DNA from: a virus
Virus record (IMG/VR): IMGVR_UViG_3300020202_000066
Coordinates: 1 to 64,000 of that record
Direction: 5' to 3' (one strand)
DNA length: 64,000 bases
Shown here: positions 23,890 to 32,267 of the stretch, piece after piece
Layout of the letters: each line of letters starts with the position of its first letter
Position numbering within the stretch: the first letter of the stretch is position 1
Notes under the pieces: generated by a model
What the model saw: the letters and a program-made list of their open reading frames with translations, nothing else
Database searches by the model: none
Told to the model about the DNA's origin: nothing
Position numbers and translations under genes: made by a program

Positions 23890-24214
23890 GACGCTGCACA
23901 TCGCGGCTGATGGGACGATCGGCGAGCACCGCATCGGACCCCGGGGGGTGATCAGTCCGGGGGCGAGCGCACAACCGGAACTGGCGCTTCGCGTGCGGTC
24001 CGATGGCTGGGTGATATGGCTGTGGAGGAGGGCGGATGACCGGCGCCTGCAGTTGGTGGATGAGATCCAGACAGCTCTGGGGATCCCACTGATGTGCGCC
24101 GATCCAGCGGCCTCGCCGACAGCACGCCGCTGCATCGTGGCGCGCGAGCTGTTCGGATGGCTCGATGGCGCGTGTCTGGCTCTCGGGCTGCCGCCTGGAG
24201 CCAGGGTCGTCTGA
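23873..24214 (+). CDS. hypothetical protein (113 aa)
   Basis: GTG 23873 with GGGAGG eight bases before. LALRVRSDGWVIWLWRRADD suggests a beta-rich fold. No family recognised. Confidence 0.65.
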   Translation: MNWVTETLHIAADGTIGEHRIGPRGVISPGASAQPELALRVRSDGWVIWLWRRADDRRLQLVDEIQTALGIPLMCADPAASPTARRCIVARELFGWLDGACLALGLPPGARVV

Positions 24215-24251
24215 CCAGCTTATTGGGGTGCAGACGGAGGAGGAGTTGGGT

Positions 24252-24587
24252 GTGGAGACGACGATCGACAGCAAGCGGAGCGGGGTGAGGGCGGTGCGCG
24301 TCACGTGGGGCGCGCTGGAGTGGCGGGATGACCGCGGTTGGGCGGGCGGGGGCTGGTACGGCGAGCCGGGCTCGATGGTACCTCTGGTCGGCGCTGTCGG
24401 CATCGCCGGCTACCTCATCGCCTGCCCCGGGTGCGGGCGCCTCGGCGGGCCGAAGGAGGGCGCGAGGTGGGAGGTGACCGCCGGAAACCCGGCGGATGTC
24501 ACGACGCTGACCGTCCGACCCAGCATCGCGAAGGACTGCTGCGGGTGGCACGGGTACCTGACGAACGGGGTGTTCACGAGCTGCTGA
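24252..24587 (+). CDS. DUF6527-like protein
   Basis: 111 residues. GTG 24252 is preceded by GGAGGAGG; GTG 24228 is an alternative. The C-terminal half has CPGCGRLGG, PSIAKDCCGWHGYLTNG and GVFTSC, close to the pattern of DUF6527 phage proteins (a Cys pair followed by an SI...C..W-G motif). Function unknown. Confidence 0.6.
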   Translation: METTIDSKRSGVRAVRVTWGALEWRDDRGWAGGGWYGEPGSMVPLVGAVGIAGYLIACPGCGRLGGPKEGARWEVTAGNPADVTTLTVRPSIAKDCCGWHGYLTNGVFTSC

Positions 24588-24591
24588 GGGG

Positions 24592-24774
24592 ATGGGCGTG
24601 GAGTGGCCGCCAGAGCTGTCGTGTGAGACCTGCCAGGACGTGGTCCGGTGGCGGAAGTCGGGCGCGATGCTCTGGTGGTTCGCCGGCCCGTGCTCCTGCT
24701 CGGCTTGGGCTGTGCGAGGAGACGGGCGGGTGTTCGTGAGGCGGCCGGGGTGGCGCAGGGAGCGCCCGGCCTGA
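24592..24774 (+). CDS. small CxxC protein (60 aa)
   Basis: ATG after GAGGGG. LSCETCQD and PCSCSAW make a zinc-knuckle-like pair. No family recognised. Confidence 0.6.
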   Translation: MGVEWPPELSCETCQDVVRWRKSGAMLWWFAGPCSCSAWAVRGDGRVFVRRPGWRRERPA

Positions 24775-24820
24775 CCGGCCTGGTGGGGCCGCGGATGGTG
24801 CGGACGGAGGAGGCGGGGCG

Positions 24821-25024
24821 ATGGCCGAGATCAGCGTGGAGAGCAAGGTCGAGTTCGAGCTGGAGTGCGAGAAGTGCGACGGCGAGCTGGAGGGAGAGCT
24901 CCGGACCACCCGCTACAGCGGCAAGCAGAAGCTGCACGTCCAGCCGTGCAAGGCGTGTCTGAAGGAAGCCCAGGAAGAGGGCGTTGAGCAGGGGAAGGAA
25001 GAGGCGGGTGAGGAGTCTGCGTAG
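24821..25024 (+). CDS. small zinc-ribbon protein (67 aa)
   Basis: GGAGGAGGCGGGGCG precedes ATG 24821. CEKCDGELEG and PCKACLKEA form a classic four-Cys ribbon; the tail is acidic. Overlaps the start of the HNH gene. Confidence 0.65.
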   Translation: MAEISVESKVEFELECEKCDGELEGELRTTRYSGKQKLHVQPCKACLKEAQEEGVEQGKEEAGEESA

Positions 25025-25772
25025 CCGGCAGAGTGGAGAGCGAAACCCGAACTGGCGCGGCGGGCGTGTGGTGACTCAGGAGGGATATGTGCTGATCCGC
25101 CTCCCCGGTCATCCGATGGCCGATTGCCGCGGCTATGTCTACGAGCACCGGCTCGTGGCAGCGCAACGGGCCGGTCGTTCGCTGCGCGAGGAGGAAGTGG
25201 TTCACCACATCAACGGTGACAAAGCGGACAACCGCCCAGAGAACCTGGAGCTCTGTCCGACGGGGGCTCACCACCGGTTCCATCACCGCACAGCGGAATC
25301 GGCAACCCTTCGCTCATCCCCCGACGAGCCGAACCAATTGGTCGCATGTGCCTGTGGGTGTGGTGCGACCTTCTTGCGCTTCGACGCGGCGGGGCGTCGG
25401 CGGGAATTCGTTTGCGGACACAACCCGTCAGCTCGACCGACTCTCGATGCCGTGCGGGATGCTGTCCTTCATGGAGCGTGTCGCGTTCCCGAAGTGGTCT
25501 CCTTGGTAAGATTGACATCCGGTGCCGTCAGGATAGCACTCTCGAAGCTTGCTCGGTCTGGCGAGGTCGAGCGACGAGCGGTAGGCGTCTACGGCCCACC
25601 GGGCTCCGGGCCGCTGCGCGTCCAGAAGACCATCGAGTGTGAGTGCGGATGCGGGGCCACACTCGAGAGGTATGACGCTGCTTGGCGTCCCCGACGGTTC
25701 ATATCGGGCCACAACGGCCGAGTCGCGAAGGCCCGTGGTGGCCGCGTGGCAGTCGATGCCACGAGGAGGTGA
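25008..25772 (+). CDS. HNH endonuclease with duplicated CGCG modules
   Basis: 254 residues from GTG 25008 (GGAAGAGGC upstream). Residues about 45-95 are the HNH nuclease: YEHRLVAAQRAGR, VVHHINGDKADNRPENLELC. After it come two copies of a Cys-containing module (ACGCGATFLRFDAAGRRR and ECGCGATLERYDAAWRPRR, each ending GHN) with a winged-helix-like stretch (TSGAVRIALSKLARSGEVER) between them, perhaps for DNA recognition. Likely a free-standing mobile nuclease. Confidence 0.8.
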   Translation: MRSLRSRQSGERNPNWRGGRVVTQEGYVLIRLPGHPMADCRGYVYEHRLVAAQRAGRSLREEEVVHHINGDKADNRPENLELCPTGAHHRFHHRTAESATLRSSPDEPNQLVACACGCGATFLRFDAAGRRREFVCGHNPSARPTLDAVRDAVLHGACRVPEVVSLVRLTSGAVRIALSKLARSGEVERRAVGVYGPPGSGPLRVQKTIECECGCGATLERYDAAWRPRRFISGHNGRVAKARGGRVAVDATRR

Positions 25773-25778
25773 TGTCCA

Positions 25779-26877
25779 ATGTCTTCCAATTCGGAAATCG
25801 AATGGTGTGATTCCACGTGGAATTGTGTCCGCGGATGTTCCCGAGTTTCGGAGGGCTGCCAACGGCCGTAACTGCTATGCGGAGCGGATCGCTGCTCGCT
25901 TCTCCGGTCCGGGGATGCCCTACGCGGGACTCGCGAAGATGACGCCTGCGGGCCCTCGGTGGACCGGGGACGTGCGGCTGGTGAAAGAGCGCTTGGCAGA
26001 TCCGCTGCGCTGGCGGGAGTCGCGGCGCATCTTCGTGAACAGCATGGCGGATCTGTTCCACGAGAGGCTCAGCAACCAAGACATTGCCGAGGTCTTTGCG
26101 GTGATGGCGCTCGCCAAGCATCACACGTTCCAAGTCCTGACGAAGCGCCCGCAGCGGATGCTCGACTGGTTCACAAAATGGATATCGTTCGGGGAGACAG
26201 ACCAGGCGGCGTTCATGCGCCAGCGCAAAACGAAGGGCGGCGTTTGGGATGCCGCACATTGGAAGGCCATTCCCTGGCCCCTCCCGAACGTCTGGCTTGG
26301 CGTCAGCGTCGAGGACCAGCGCGCCGCCGACGAGCGGATCCCGCTGCTGCTGCAGACGCCCGCGGCGGTGCGGTTCCTCAGCATCGAGCCACTGCTTGGG
26401 CCGGTTGTTCTGCCGGTCGCTTCGAAGCACCAGTGGCCCGACCAGATCGTCGGGCTCGCCAACGGTGAGGAGCCGGACGACTGGAAGTACTGGGCACAGC
26501 GGGACGGCGGCATTCGGTGGGTGATCGTTGGCGGGGAGTCAGGCCCGGGTGCTCGCCCGATGCACCCCGGCTGGGCGAGATCGCTGCGGGATCAGTGCGC
26601 AGCGGGTCAAGTTCCGTTCTTCTTCAAACAGTGGGGAGAGTGGCGGCCGCAGCTGGCGTCTGTCGCCGGAGCTCCCACGCCTCTCTGCACGGCCACCAAC
26701 TGGGGAACGCTGAAGGACGACGGGCGTTTCATGCCGGGGGTTTCGCCGTGGAATGGCCGACAGCTGGAGGACTCCAGCGACGAGGCCGAGTGCGTGATGG
26801 TCCGCGTCGGCAAGAGCGCGGCCGGCGCACTGCTCGACGGGGTGCGGCATGTGGCGTTCCCGGAGGTGCCAAGATGA
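25779..26877 (+). pseudogene. DUF5131 (phage Gp37/Gp68-like) gene broken by a +1 frameshift
   Basis: The N-terminus starts at ATG 25779 (GGAGG upstream) and reads EIEWCDSTWN, then GCSRVSEGCQ, but hits TAA at 25869. The rest of the family sequence (NCYAERIAARFSG onward) continues in the next frame to 26877. In relatives the pattern is GCxxCYAE, so about seven extra bases (AACGGCC-like, near 25861-25867) separate the third and fourth Cys. Without them the reading frame would be intact. Real mutation, sequencing error or programmed shift cannot be told apart here. Family function is unknown; the Cys cluster suggests a metal centre. Confidence 0.75.
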
Positions 26878-27188
26878 TGCGTCTCGACGAACTCTTCGAA
26901 GGTGTCCAGCTGGACTTCGGCAGCTGTGGCCAGCGGCGGTTCTTCACCCCTGACGGAGGGCCCATTTGCCCCATCGCTCACGCGGCGGTGGCAAAGGGAT
27001 TCAAGCTGCCGAGCGAGAGCTGTCACCGGCGAACGGATCCGGACTTCGGACAGGACCTGATCGTTGCTCACTTCGATCTGAAGAACACGGAGGTCAACCG
27101 CTTCACGAGGGAATGGGATGGCGACAGCGAGACTCCTCCCACGATTCGATTCGAGCGGGCTCTCAAGGCGGCGCCCTCGGGGCTGTGA
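26874..27188 (+). CDS. hypothetical protein (104 aa)
   Basis: ATGATG at 26874 overlapping the previous stop. Contains FGSCGQRRFFTPDGGPICP and DLIVAHFDLKN. No family recognised. Confidence 0.7.
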   Translation: MMRLDELFEGVQLDFGSCGQRRFFTPDGGPICPIAHAAVAKGFKLPSESCHRRTDPDFGQDLIVAHFDLKNTEVNRFTREWDGDSETPPTIRFERALKAAPSGL

Positions 27189-27412
27189 TGAGCGGGCTCC
27201 CTGTTTACCGCCACTACAAGGGAGGCATGTACGAGGTGGTCGCGCTCGCGAAGGACTCAGAGACGCAGGAGATGATGGTCGTGTACCGCTCGCTGAAGGA
27301 TCAGGGCGTGTGGGTGCGGCCCGCGTCGATGTTCCACGGGATGGTCGAGGTGCCGGAACGCCGGATGGTTCCGCGGTTCGAGCGGATCTGGGGCTTCAAA
27401 GGAGAGGGATGA
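27188..27412 (+). CDS. DUF1653 family protein
   Basis: 74 residues. YRHYKGGMYEVVALAKDSET, MVVYRSLKDQGVWVRPASMF match the DUF1653 signature closely (short bacterial and phage proteins of unknown function). TGATG overlap upstream, ATGA overlap downstream. Confidence 0.88.
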   Translation: MSGLPVYRHYKGGMYEVVALAKDSETQEMMVVYRSLKDQGVWVRPASMFHGMVEVPERRMVPRFERIWGFKGEG

Positions 27413-27702
27413 CGGACCCGCTCTACGAGATCGAGATCCCATCCGGAGATTCCGACCTCGATCGCGTCGGAGTGCTGGTCGTTTGCTACAGCGAGCGGGC
27501 CGACCTGTGGAACCCCGGGCGGCGGTGCTGCATCCGTGCGTGCCAAACGGTCACAACGGACGGATACAAATTCTTCATTCGGGCCACTGGGAAGGGCCAA
27601 CGCTTCTACATGTGCGACCGGCATCGAAAGAACAGGTACATCAGGAATGCGACGATCTCACGGTGGGCGGCGTCGCAAGGTATCGAGGTGGAGTTGAAGT
27701 GA
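27409..27702 (+). CDS. Cys-containing hypothetical protein (97 aa)
   Basis: ATGA overlap. CCIRACQ in the middle and MCDRHRK later may form a zinc site. No family recognised. Confidence 0.7.
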   Translation: MTDPLYEIEIPSGDSDLDRVGVLVVCYSERADLWNPGRRCCIRACQTVTTDGYKFFIRATGKGQRFYMCDRHRKNRYIRNATISRWAASQGIEVELK

Positions 27703-28019
27703 GCGACGCGACGATCGGCTACATCGACAGCGGCCCGGTGCGCCCGATCCGCTATGAGCTGTTGTATTTCTGGTCGCCAACCTGTCATCCGTGCCGGGAG
27801 GTCTCGCTCCACGTCAGCTACCTGGAGCGACAGCTGGCCGGGCGTGTTGACGTCGAGCGCATCGAGGTGACGACGCAGCCCGACGTGGCGAACCGGTACC
27901 AGGTGATGTCCGTGCCCACCGTGCTTCTCCTCCGCGACGGCCGCGTGGTGCGGTCGGCGGTCGGGGCGCGGACCCTGCAGCAGCTGCGGGAGCTCGTGGA
28001 GGAGGGGATGGGGGAGTGA
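27699..28019 (+). CDS. thioredoxin-like protein
   Basis: 106 residues, the length of a thioredoxin. Active site SPTCHPC near residue 27, cis-Pro region MSVPTVLLLRDG, and the following DGRVV strand-turn are intact. Probably reduces disulphides, perhaps of a phage nucleotide enzyme. GTGA overlaps on both sides keep it in the operon. Confidence 0.85.
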   Translation: MSDATIGYIDSGPVRPIRYELLYFWSPTCHPCREVSLHVSYLERQLAGRVDVERIEVTTQPDVANRYQVMSVPTVLLLRDGRVVRSAVGARTLQQLRELVEEGMGE

Positions 28020-28237
28020 GGCTCGCCACCGAGGAGGAGATTGCCTACGCGCGCATCTGCAGTGACCAGATGCTCAAAGACATTCAGGATACGGCCCGTC
28101 TGGGAATCAAGCTGGTCGACGTCCTGCGCCAAGCGCTGAGAGATGATCGACTGAAACACCTGCCGCACGAGGGCAGGCTGTGGTCTGGATGTGCAGCGTG
28201 CCGGGCGATTGCATTGCTGCGTGAGGTGGTCGGATGA
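28016..28237 (+). CDS. small protein of the 'MSD' array (73 aa)
   Basis: GTG 28016. EEIAYARICSDQMLKD, then LVDVLRQAL and a CAAC pair. First member of a run of short genes that share beginnings and ends with each other (see 28234-31513). Confidence 0.65.
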   Translation: MRLATEEEIAYARICSDQMLKDIQDTARLGIKLVDVLRQALRDDRLKHLPHEGRLWSGCAACRAIALLREVVG

Positions 28238-28518
28238 GCGACGAGAAAATCCAGCTGTTCGACCTGGCCTATCTGGATGAATGTAAGCGCGATGCGACAC
28301 AGCTCGAGGGCTTCGATGCGATCGCGGTCTCGATGCCCCTCTCGTACGCGATGCGGTTCGAGGCCAACGCCCGGCTGGCCCGGGAACTCGTGTCGCTGGC
28401 GAAGGACGCAATCGTCGTGCTCGAGGAGCATATGGTGAGCGACAGCACGCTCGCTGCACATGCCGCTCTGCTGCTGACGGACATCCAGCGGCTGCTTGCG
28501 AAGGTGGAAGAACCATGA
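28234..28518 (+). CDS. 'MSD' array protein, helical (94 aa)
   Basis: Starts MSDEKIQLFD and ends LLTDIQRLLAKVEEP, like the proteins at 28685 and 30199. All-helical. No family recognised. Confidence 0.7.
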   Translation: MSDEKIQLFDLAYLDECKRDATQLEGFDAIAVSMPLSYAMRFEANARLARELVSLAKDAIVVLEEHMVSDSTLAAHAALLLTDIQRLLAKVEEP

Positions 28519-28688
28519 GCGACCGCAAGCCCTATCTCTGCGCCGAGGCCGAGCCCTGGCATCCGCCGATAGCCACCCCTGTCTGGCACCCTGACGCCGT
28601 ACAGGTGCGCGAGTGCGATCACGAGTGCTGCGTCATCTGGCAGTGCCCGTGGTGTCACCTGGAATTCAGAGAGGAGCTGCCGCAATGA
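28515..28688 (+). CDS. 'MSD' array Cys-rich protein (57 aa)
   Basis: ATGA 28515 to TGA 28688. MSDRKPYLCAEAE start; CDHECC and CPWCHLEF give a zinc-finger-like motif. ATGA overlaps at both ends. Confidence 0.7.
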   Translation: MSDRKPYLCAEAEPWHPPIATPVWHPDAVQVRECDHECCVIWQCPWCHLEFREELPQ

Positions 28689-28939
28689 GCGACGAGAGAA
28701 TCAGCATGCCGACGGCCGACGATCTGAAGCTGGGCGACTTTGCTTTTTCGCGAGTCGCGTTCAGTGAGAGGTGGGACTGGAAAGCGAGCGTCAGCCTCGC
28801 TCGCATGATCTCCGCCGCCCGCCTGTCGGTTGAGCTCGTGCGGCTACTGCGGCTCGCTCGCGACAACGACTACCACTCAATCGTGGCCATCCAGGCGCGC
28901 GCAGCTATTGACGCGCTCCTCGCGCGGGTGGAGGGCTGA
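28685..28939 (+). CDS. 'MSD' array protein, MPTADDL type (84 aa)
   Basis: Begins MSDERISMPTADDLKL and ends IDALLARVEG. The protein at 30199 begins MSGEKIRMPTAEQLEH and ends LRALLARVEGP; the two are clear paralogues. Confidence 0.72.
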   Translation: MSDERISMPTADDLKLGDFAFSRVAFSERWDWKASVSLARMISAARLSVELVRLLRLARDNDYHSIVAIQARAAIDALLARVEG

Positions 28940-28940
28940 G

Positions 28941-29288
28941 ATGGGCGATGGAGCGTGTTGTCACTACTGCCGCAAGTACGTATGCGAGTGCGAGCGTGCG
29001 CCGGAGCCTAAGGCACTGCGCTGGAATGCGCCGGACAGCAAGCGCATCGCGTACCTGGACAAGCTCGCCAAGGATTACGCTGCCCAGCTCGACGCCAACA
29101 CCGCCCGCATCGCCGCGCTCGAGCAGCAGGTGGCGTGCAGTGCGAAAGAGCGAGAGAGGCTTCAGGTGCTGCTGCGGGAGGGCGTGGCGCTGATGTCCGC
29201 CGTCGACTACTGGGGGCCCTCCGTTCCAGACGCCGTCCATGACTGGGAGGTCCGCGCCCGGCGCGAGCTGGGGGGCGAAGGCGCATGA
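28941..29288 (+). CDS. 'MSD' array protein, Cys head and coiled coil (115 aa)
   Basis: Head MGDGACCHYCRKYVCECE is nearly the same as the start of the gene at 30932. Coiled coil in the middle. The tail (LQVLLREGVALM ... RRELGGEGA) matches the tails at 29285 and 30453. Confidence 0.7.
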   Translation: MGDGACCHYCRKYVCECERAPEPKALRWNAPDSKRIAYLDKLAKDYAAQLDANTARIAALEQQVACSAKERERLQVLLREGVALMSAVDYWGPSVPDAVHDWEVRARRELGGEGA

Positions 29289-29686
29289 GCGACGTGCCGG
29301 TATGCGCAGAGGGCGGGCACCGCTTTGCTGGCGAGTCCTGGGATGCCCCGTGTGAGTCCTGCGGTGTCGATCGACACGACGCTTTCGTGAGCGGGTTGCG
29401 TCACCGCATCGCCGAGCTTGAGAAGCAAATGACTGAGATGGCCGAAGCCAGGGAGCGCGCGTCGCTTGCGCTCGAGATGGATCGGATTCTGATCCAGAGG
29501 AGATTCACGCTGAAGGAGCGGTACGTGGGTCGCCTACAGGCTGACCTCGCCGCAGCCAACGAGGAGCGGAGCAGGCTGCGGGGGTTGCTGCGGAGGGGTC
29601 AGAAGCTGACGCAGTGGTCATCCTCCGGGGACATCTTGAGCTGGTCCAACGCCATCGACCGCGAGCTGGGGGAGGAGGGGCGATGA
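29285..29686 (+). CDS. 'MSD' array coiled-coil protein (133 aa)
   Basis: Cys pair CESCGVDRHD near residue 23, long coiled coil (IAELEKQMTEMAEARERASL), and shared tail LRGLLRRGQKL ... RELGEEGR. Confidence 0.7.
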   Translation: MSDVPVCAEGGHRFAGESWDAPCESCGVDRHDAFVSGLRHRIAELEKQMTEMAEARERASLALEMDRILIQRRFTLKERYVGRLQADLAAANEERSRLRGLLRRGQKLTQWSSSGDILSWSNAIDRELGEEGR

Positions 29687-29934
29687 GCAGGGACACGCAC
29701 TTCCTGCTTGGCATCGTGCTGTGCTGCGTCGGCCTGCTCTGCCTGCTCGAGGCGGCCTACCCGGACGAGCAGCAGCACCGGGTCGATGCGCTCTACCGGG
29801 AGCGGGACGCCCTGCGGGCCTTGCTCCAGGAGGGGGTCCAGGCGGTCCGTACCGGATGCGATTGCCCGCAGGAGCGCTGCTCGCCGGAGCTGCGAAGGTG
29901 GGCCGACGACGCTGTCCGCGAGCTGTGGAGGTAG
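29683..29934 (+). CDS. 'MSD' array membrane-anchored protein (83 aa)
   Basis: N-terminal membrane helix (FLLGIVLCCVGLLCLLEAA) followed by a short coiled coil and the shared tail (LRALLQEGVQAV ... VRELWR). So one array member carries the common tail on a membrane anchor. Confidence 0.7.
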   Translation: MSRDTHFLLGIVLCCVGLLCLLEAAYPDEQQHRVDALYRERDALRALLQEGVQAVRTGCDCPQERCSPELRRWADDAVRELWR

Positions 29935-29938
29935 GGCG

Positions 29939-30202
29939 ATGAGCGAGACGCACCAGATCAAACAGATCGCCGATCCGCATCCGGGAGGTCAGCAGTGTGG
30001 CGCGCGGCCGCTCTATGCAGCCTGTGGCCGATGCGGTCGGACGTGGGCTCTACCGGACCGTGAGATCCACAACGCCGCGGGTCGGCAGTCGCTCCGGCAG
30101 CAGTGGGAGTGGCTGCAGCTGCAGCCGTGTCCGGGCACGTCGGGTCCGCAGGAGAGCGACCATCGACGATTGGGTGCGGAGAGCGACAGGGAGGAACGAT
30201 GA
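29939..30202 (+). CDS. 'MSD' array CxxC protein (87 aa)
   Basis: MSETHQIKQIADPHPGGQQC start, ACGRCGRTW zinc-ribbon-like pair, helical middle. No family recognised. Confidence 0.65.
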   Translation: MSETHQIKQIADPHPGGQQCGARPLYAACGRCGRTWALPDREIHNAAGRQSLRQQWEWLQLQPCPGTSGPQESDHRRLGAESDREER

Positions 30203-30456
30203 GCGGGGAGAAGATCAGGATGCCGACGGCGGAACAGCTGGAGCACTGGCGCATCATGCGGCTGACGAGTGGCGGGCCGCTTAAGGGCGCCGAAGTCGTG
30301 ATGTCCACTGACGAGCATGTTTTGCTCTCGGACCTCGCGCTCCTGGCGGTGGAGCTGGTGAGGTTGCTGCGCGCGGCGGATCCAGCCACCGCTTACTGGC
30401 CATACCCGGGGTCAGATGAGCTTCGCGCGCTCCTCGCGCGGGTGGAGGGGCCATGA
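30199..30456 (+). CDS. 'MSD' array protein, MPTAEQL type (85 aa)
   Basis: Paralogue of the gene at 28685 at both ends; the middle differs (LTSGGPLKGAEVVMS). Overlaps the next ATG. Confidence 0.72.
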   Translation: MSGEKIRMPTAEQLEHWRIMRLTSGGPLKGAEVVMSTDEHVLLSDLALLAVELVRLLRAADPATAYWPYPGSDELRALLARVEGP

Positions 30457-30935
30457 GCGACAAGTCGGTGATCCAAAAGGTCGTGGAGAGCGCGGCTCAG
30501 GTGCATGCCGAGCGAGTCGCGAAGGACCGGCGCATTGCCAAGCTCGAGAAGCAGGTGGAAGAGCTTCGCAGCGAGCTGACCGTCAGCCGCGCGAAGATTG
30601 CGTTCTATCGGCGACGCCTCCAGCTGATCGCTGGGGAGCGGGACCGGCTGAAGCGCGGAGAGGCGGACCTGCTGGCGGACATCGACCGGATGCAGGCGCA
30701 CGGGATCCAGCAGCAGGCGATGGTCGTCAGGCTGAGCGAGGAGCGGGGCAGGCTGCGTGGCCTTCTGCGGGTCGCGGACAGATTCATCAGGCACCGCGGG
30801 CCCTGTGACTGGAGCACGTCCAGCGAGTGTCACTGCATGTTCGTTCAGTTGCAGCACAACATCCGGTGTGAGTTCGATCCCGAGCCCCACATGGATGCTG
30901 ACGAGTTGCGCGAGCTGGGAGGGGAGGGGCGATGA
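30453..30935 (+). CDS. 'MSD' array long coiled-coil protein (160 aa)
   Basis: Residues 10-105 are almost continuous heptads (IAKLEKQVEELRSELTVSRA). Then the shared tail: LRGLLRVADRF, a Cys/His stretch (CHC), and LRELGGEGR. Confidence 0.72.
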   Translation: MSDKSVIQKVVESAAQVHAERVAKDRRIAKLEKQVEELRSELTVSRAKIAFYRRRLQLIAGERDRLKRGEADLLADIDRMQAHGIQQQAMVVRLSEERGRLRGLLRVADRFIRHRGPCDWSTSSECHCMFVQLQHNIRCEFDPEPHMDADELRELGGEGR

Positions 30936-31513
30936 GCGACGGCGCGTGCTGTCACGAGTGCCGCAGGTACCAGTGCATCTGCGGCGCGCCGGAACAGATC
31001 GACACCCGGCGACCGGCCTCTGATCGGGCGGCCGCGGATGGCGTCGGCTCTGGCGGCTCCCGGCGTCAGCGTCTGCTTGCTCTACTGAGGCGGGCGATCG
31101 AGCTGGTTGACCACGAGCCTCACTGTGGCTCGCGCCTCGGTGCGACTTGCCGGTGCCGCTACGGAGCATGGGCTTTGGACGTCGATCGCGAGTTCGGAGG
31201 AAATCCCGGCGAGCGCGCTCTTCACGCAACGACGTGCTGGACTGGAATGCAGTCGGGCGCGGCGTGCGACTGCGGTGGCTCGGTGATCACTCGGGGAGTG
31301 GATAGCCCGGCGGCCGCCAGCATTGTCGGCGAGTTCGGTGAGGTCTTGCGGTCGCACACCATCGTTATCTGTCAGAAGTGCTACGACCTTGAGGGCCATA
31401 TGTGCCACACGCCTGAGTGCGTCTTCTGCCGGCGCTCAATGAGCGAGGTCGCCGCCATCCTCGACACGCTGCTGATCCGTCCCCTGATCGACGGGGAAAG
31501 GCTGAAGCTATGA
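30932..31513 (+). CDS. 'MSD' array Cys-rich protein (193 aa)
   Basis: Head MSDGACCHECRRYQCICG is shared with the gene at 28941. The central RLLALLRRAIELVDHEPHC resembles the shared tail. A unique C-terminal half has CDCGG, CQKCYD, CHTPECVFC, probably binding several zinc ions. Confidence 0.7.
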   Translation: MSDGACCHECRRYQCICGAPEQIDTRRPASDRAAADGVGSGGSRRQRLLALLRRAIELVDHEPHCGSRLGATCRCRYGAWALDVDREFGGNPGERALHATTCWTGMQSGAACDCGGSVITRGVDSPAAASIVGEFGEVLRSHTIVICQKCYDLEGHMCHTPECVFCRRSMSEVAAILDTLLIRPLIDGERLKL

Positions 31514-31872
31514 GCCACGCGCCGAAGCCTCTGCGACTCAAGATGGTCGGACGTTGGGCTGAACAGTGGGTGTCGGTCGCCAAGGCGCTGCCGCCGCCAG
31601 GGTTGCTAGTTCTGGTGATGATCCGTGGTGATGACTTCCCGGCTCTCGGGCACCTCAAGTACGGAGCGGGCGATCCGCTGTCGCCCTACTTCGTGTGTCC
31701 GCAGATTGGCGCTATGGCGCCGCGCGGTTTGAAGCACCCCGAGTGGGACGACATCACGCACTGGTACGCGATGGAGAATATGCCTCCTTGGATCTCAGGG
31801 ACGGGCTGGCGTCCGCCGGGCCACGCATCCTCCGAGTGGGGATTGGGCGGGCGCGGGTGGGTGAAGAGATGA
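31510..31872 (+). CDS. DUF551-like protein (120 aa)
   Basis: Pattern WVSVAKALPPPGLLVLVMI ... DITHWYAMENMPPW fits the DUF551 layout (W-x-SV-x-LP-P...THW). Such small phage proteins have no known function. ATG 31510 overlaps the array's last gene. Confidence 0.65.
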   Translation: MSHAPKPLRLKMVGRWAEQWVSVAKALPPPGLLVLVMIRGDDFPALGHLKYGAGDPLSPYFVCPQIGAMAPRGLKHPEWDDITHWYAMENMPPWISGTGWRPPGHASSEWGLGGRGWVKR

Positions 31873-32267
31873 TCCCGGTGAATCCCTTGACGCCCGAGGA
31901 GCCTGACGTGGCTGTCTCGTGCGCCGACATCCTGTCGGCCATTCGCCGGTGGCGATACCGGCCGGCCGGCGAGGCTGAGCTGCAGGAGGCTATCGGCCAG
32001 GCGCTCGCGGCGGCCTGCATCGCGTTCGAGCGCGAGGTCCCACTCTCCGCGGCAGACCGCATCGACTTCCTGGTGGGCAGCATCGGGCTCGAGCTCAAGG
32101 TGGACGGCGGCCCCGCGGCCGTCATGCGTCAGCTGCAGCGCTATGCCCTCAGCGAGCGAATCTCCGAGTTGGTGCTGGTGACCACGCGGAGCCAGATGGC
32201 GCGCGTACCTTCATCCCTGGCGGGCAAGGGTATTCACGTGGTGGTGCTTCGAGTGGGGTTGCAATGA
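31869..32267 (+). CDS. PD-(D/E)XK nuclease-like protein (132 aa)
   Basis: SAADRIDFLVGSIGLELKVD gives the catalytic Asp and the E-x-K; VMRQLQRYALSERISELVLVT is the usual following helix/strand. A small restriction-like fold, possibly a nuclease or a Holliday junction-type enzyme; target unknown. The SNF2 helicase gene follows with an overlap, and the two may act together. Confidence 0.7.
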   Translation: MIPVNPLTPEEPDVAVSCADILSAIRRWRYRPAGEAELQEAIGQALAAACIAFEREVPLSAADRIDFLVGSIGLELKVDGGPAAVMRQLQRYALSERISELVLVTTRSQMARVPSSLAGKGIHVVVLRVGLQ

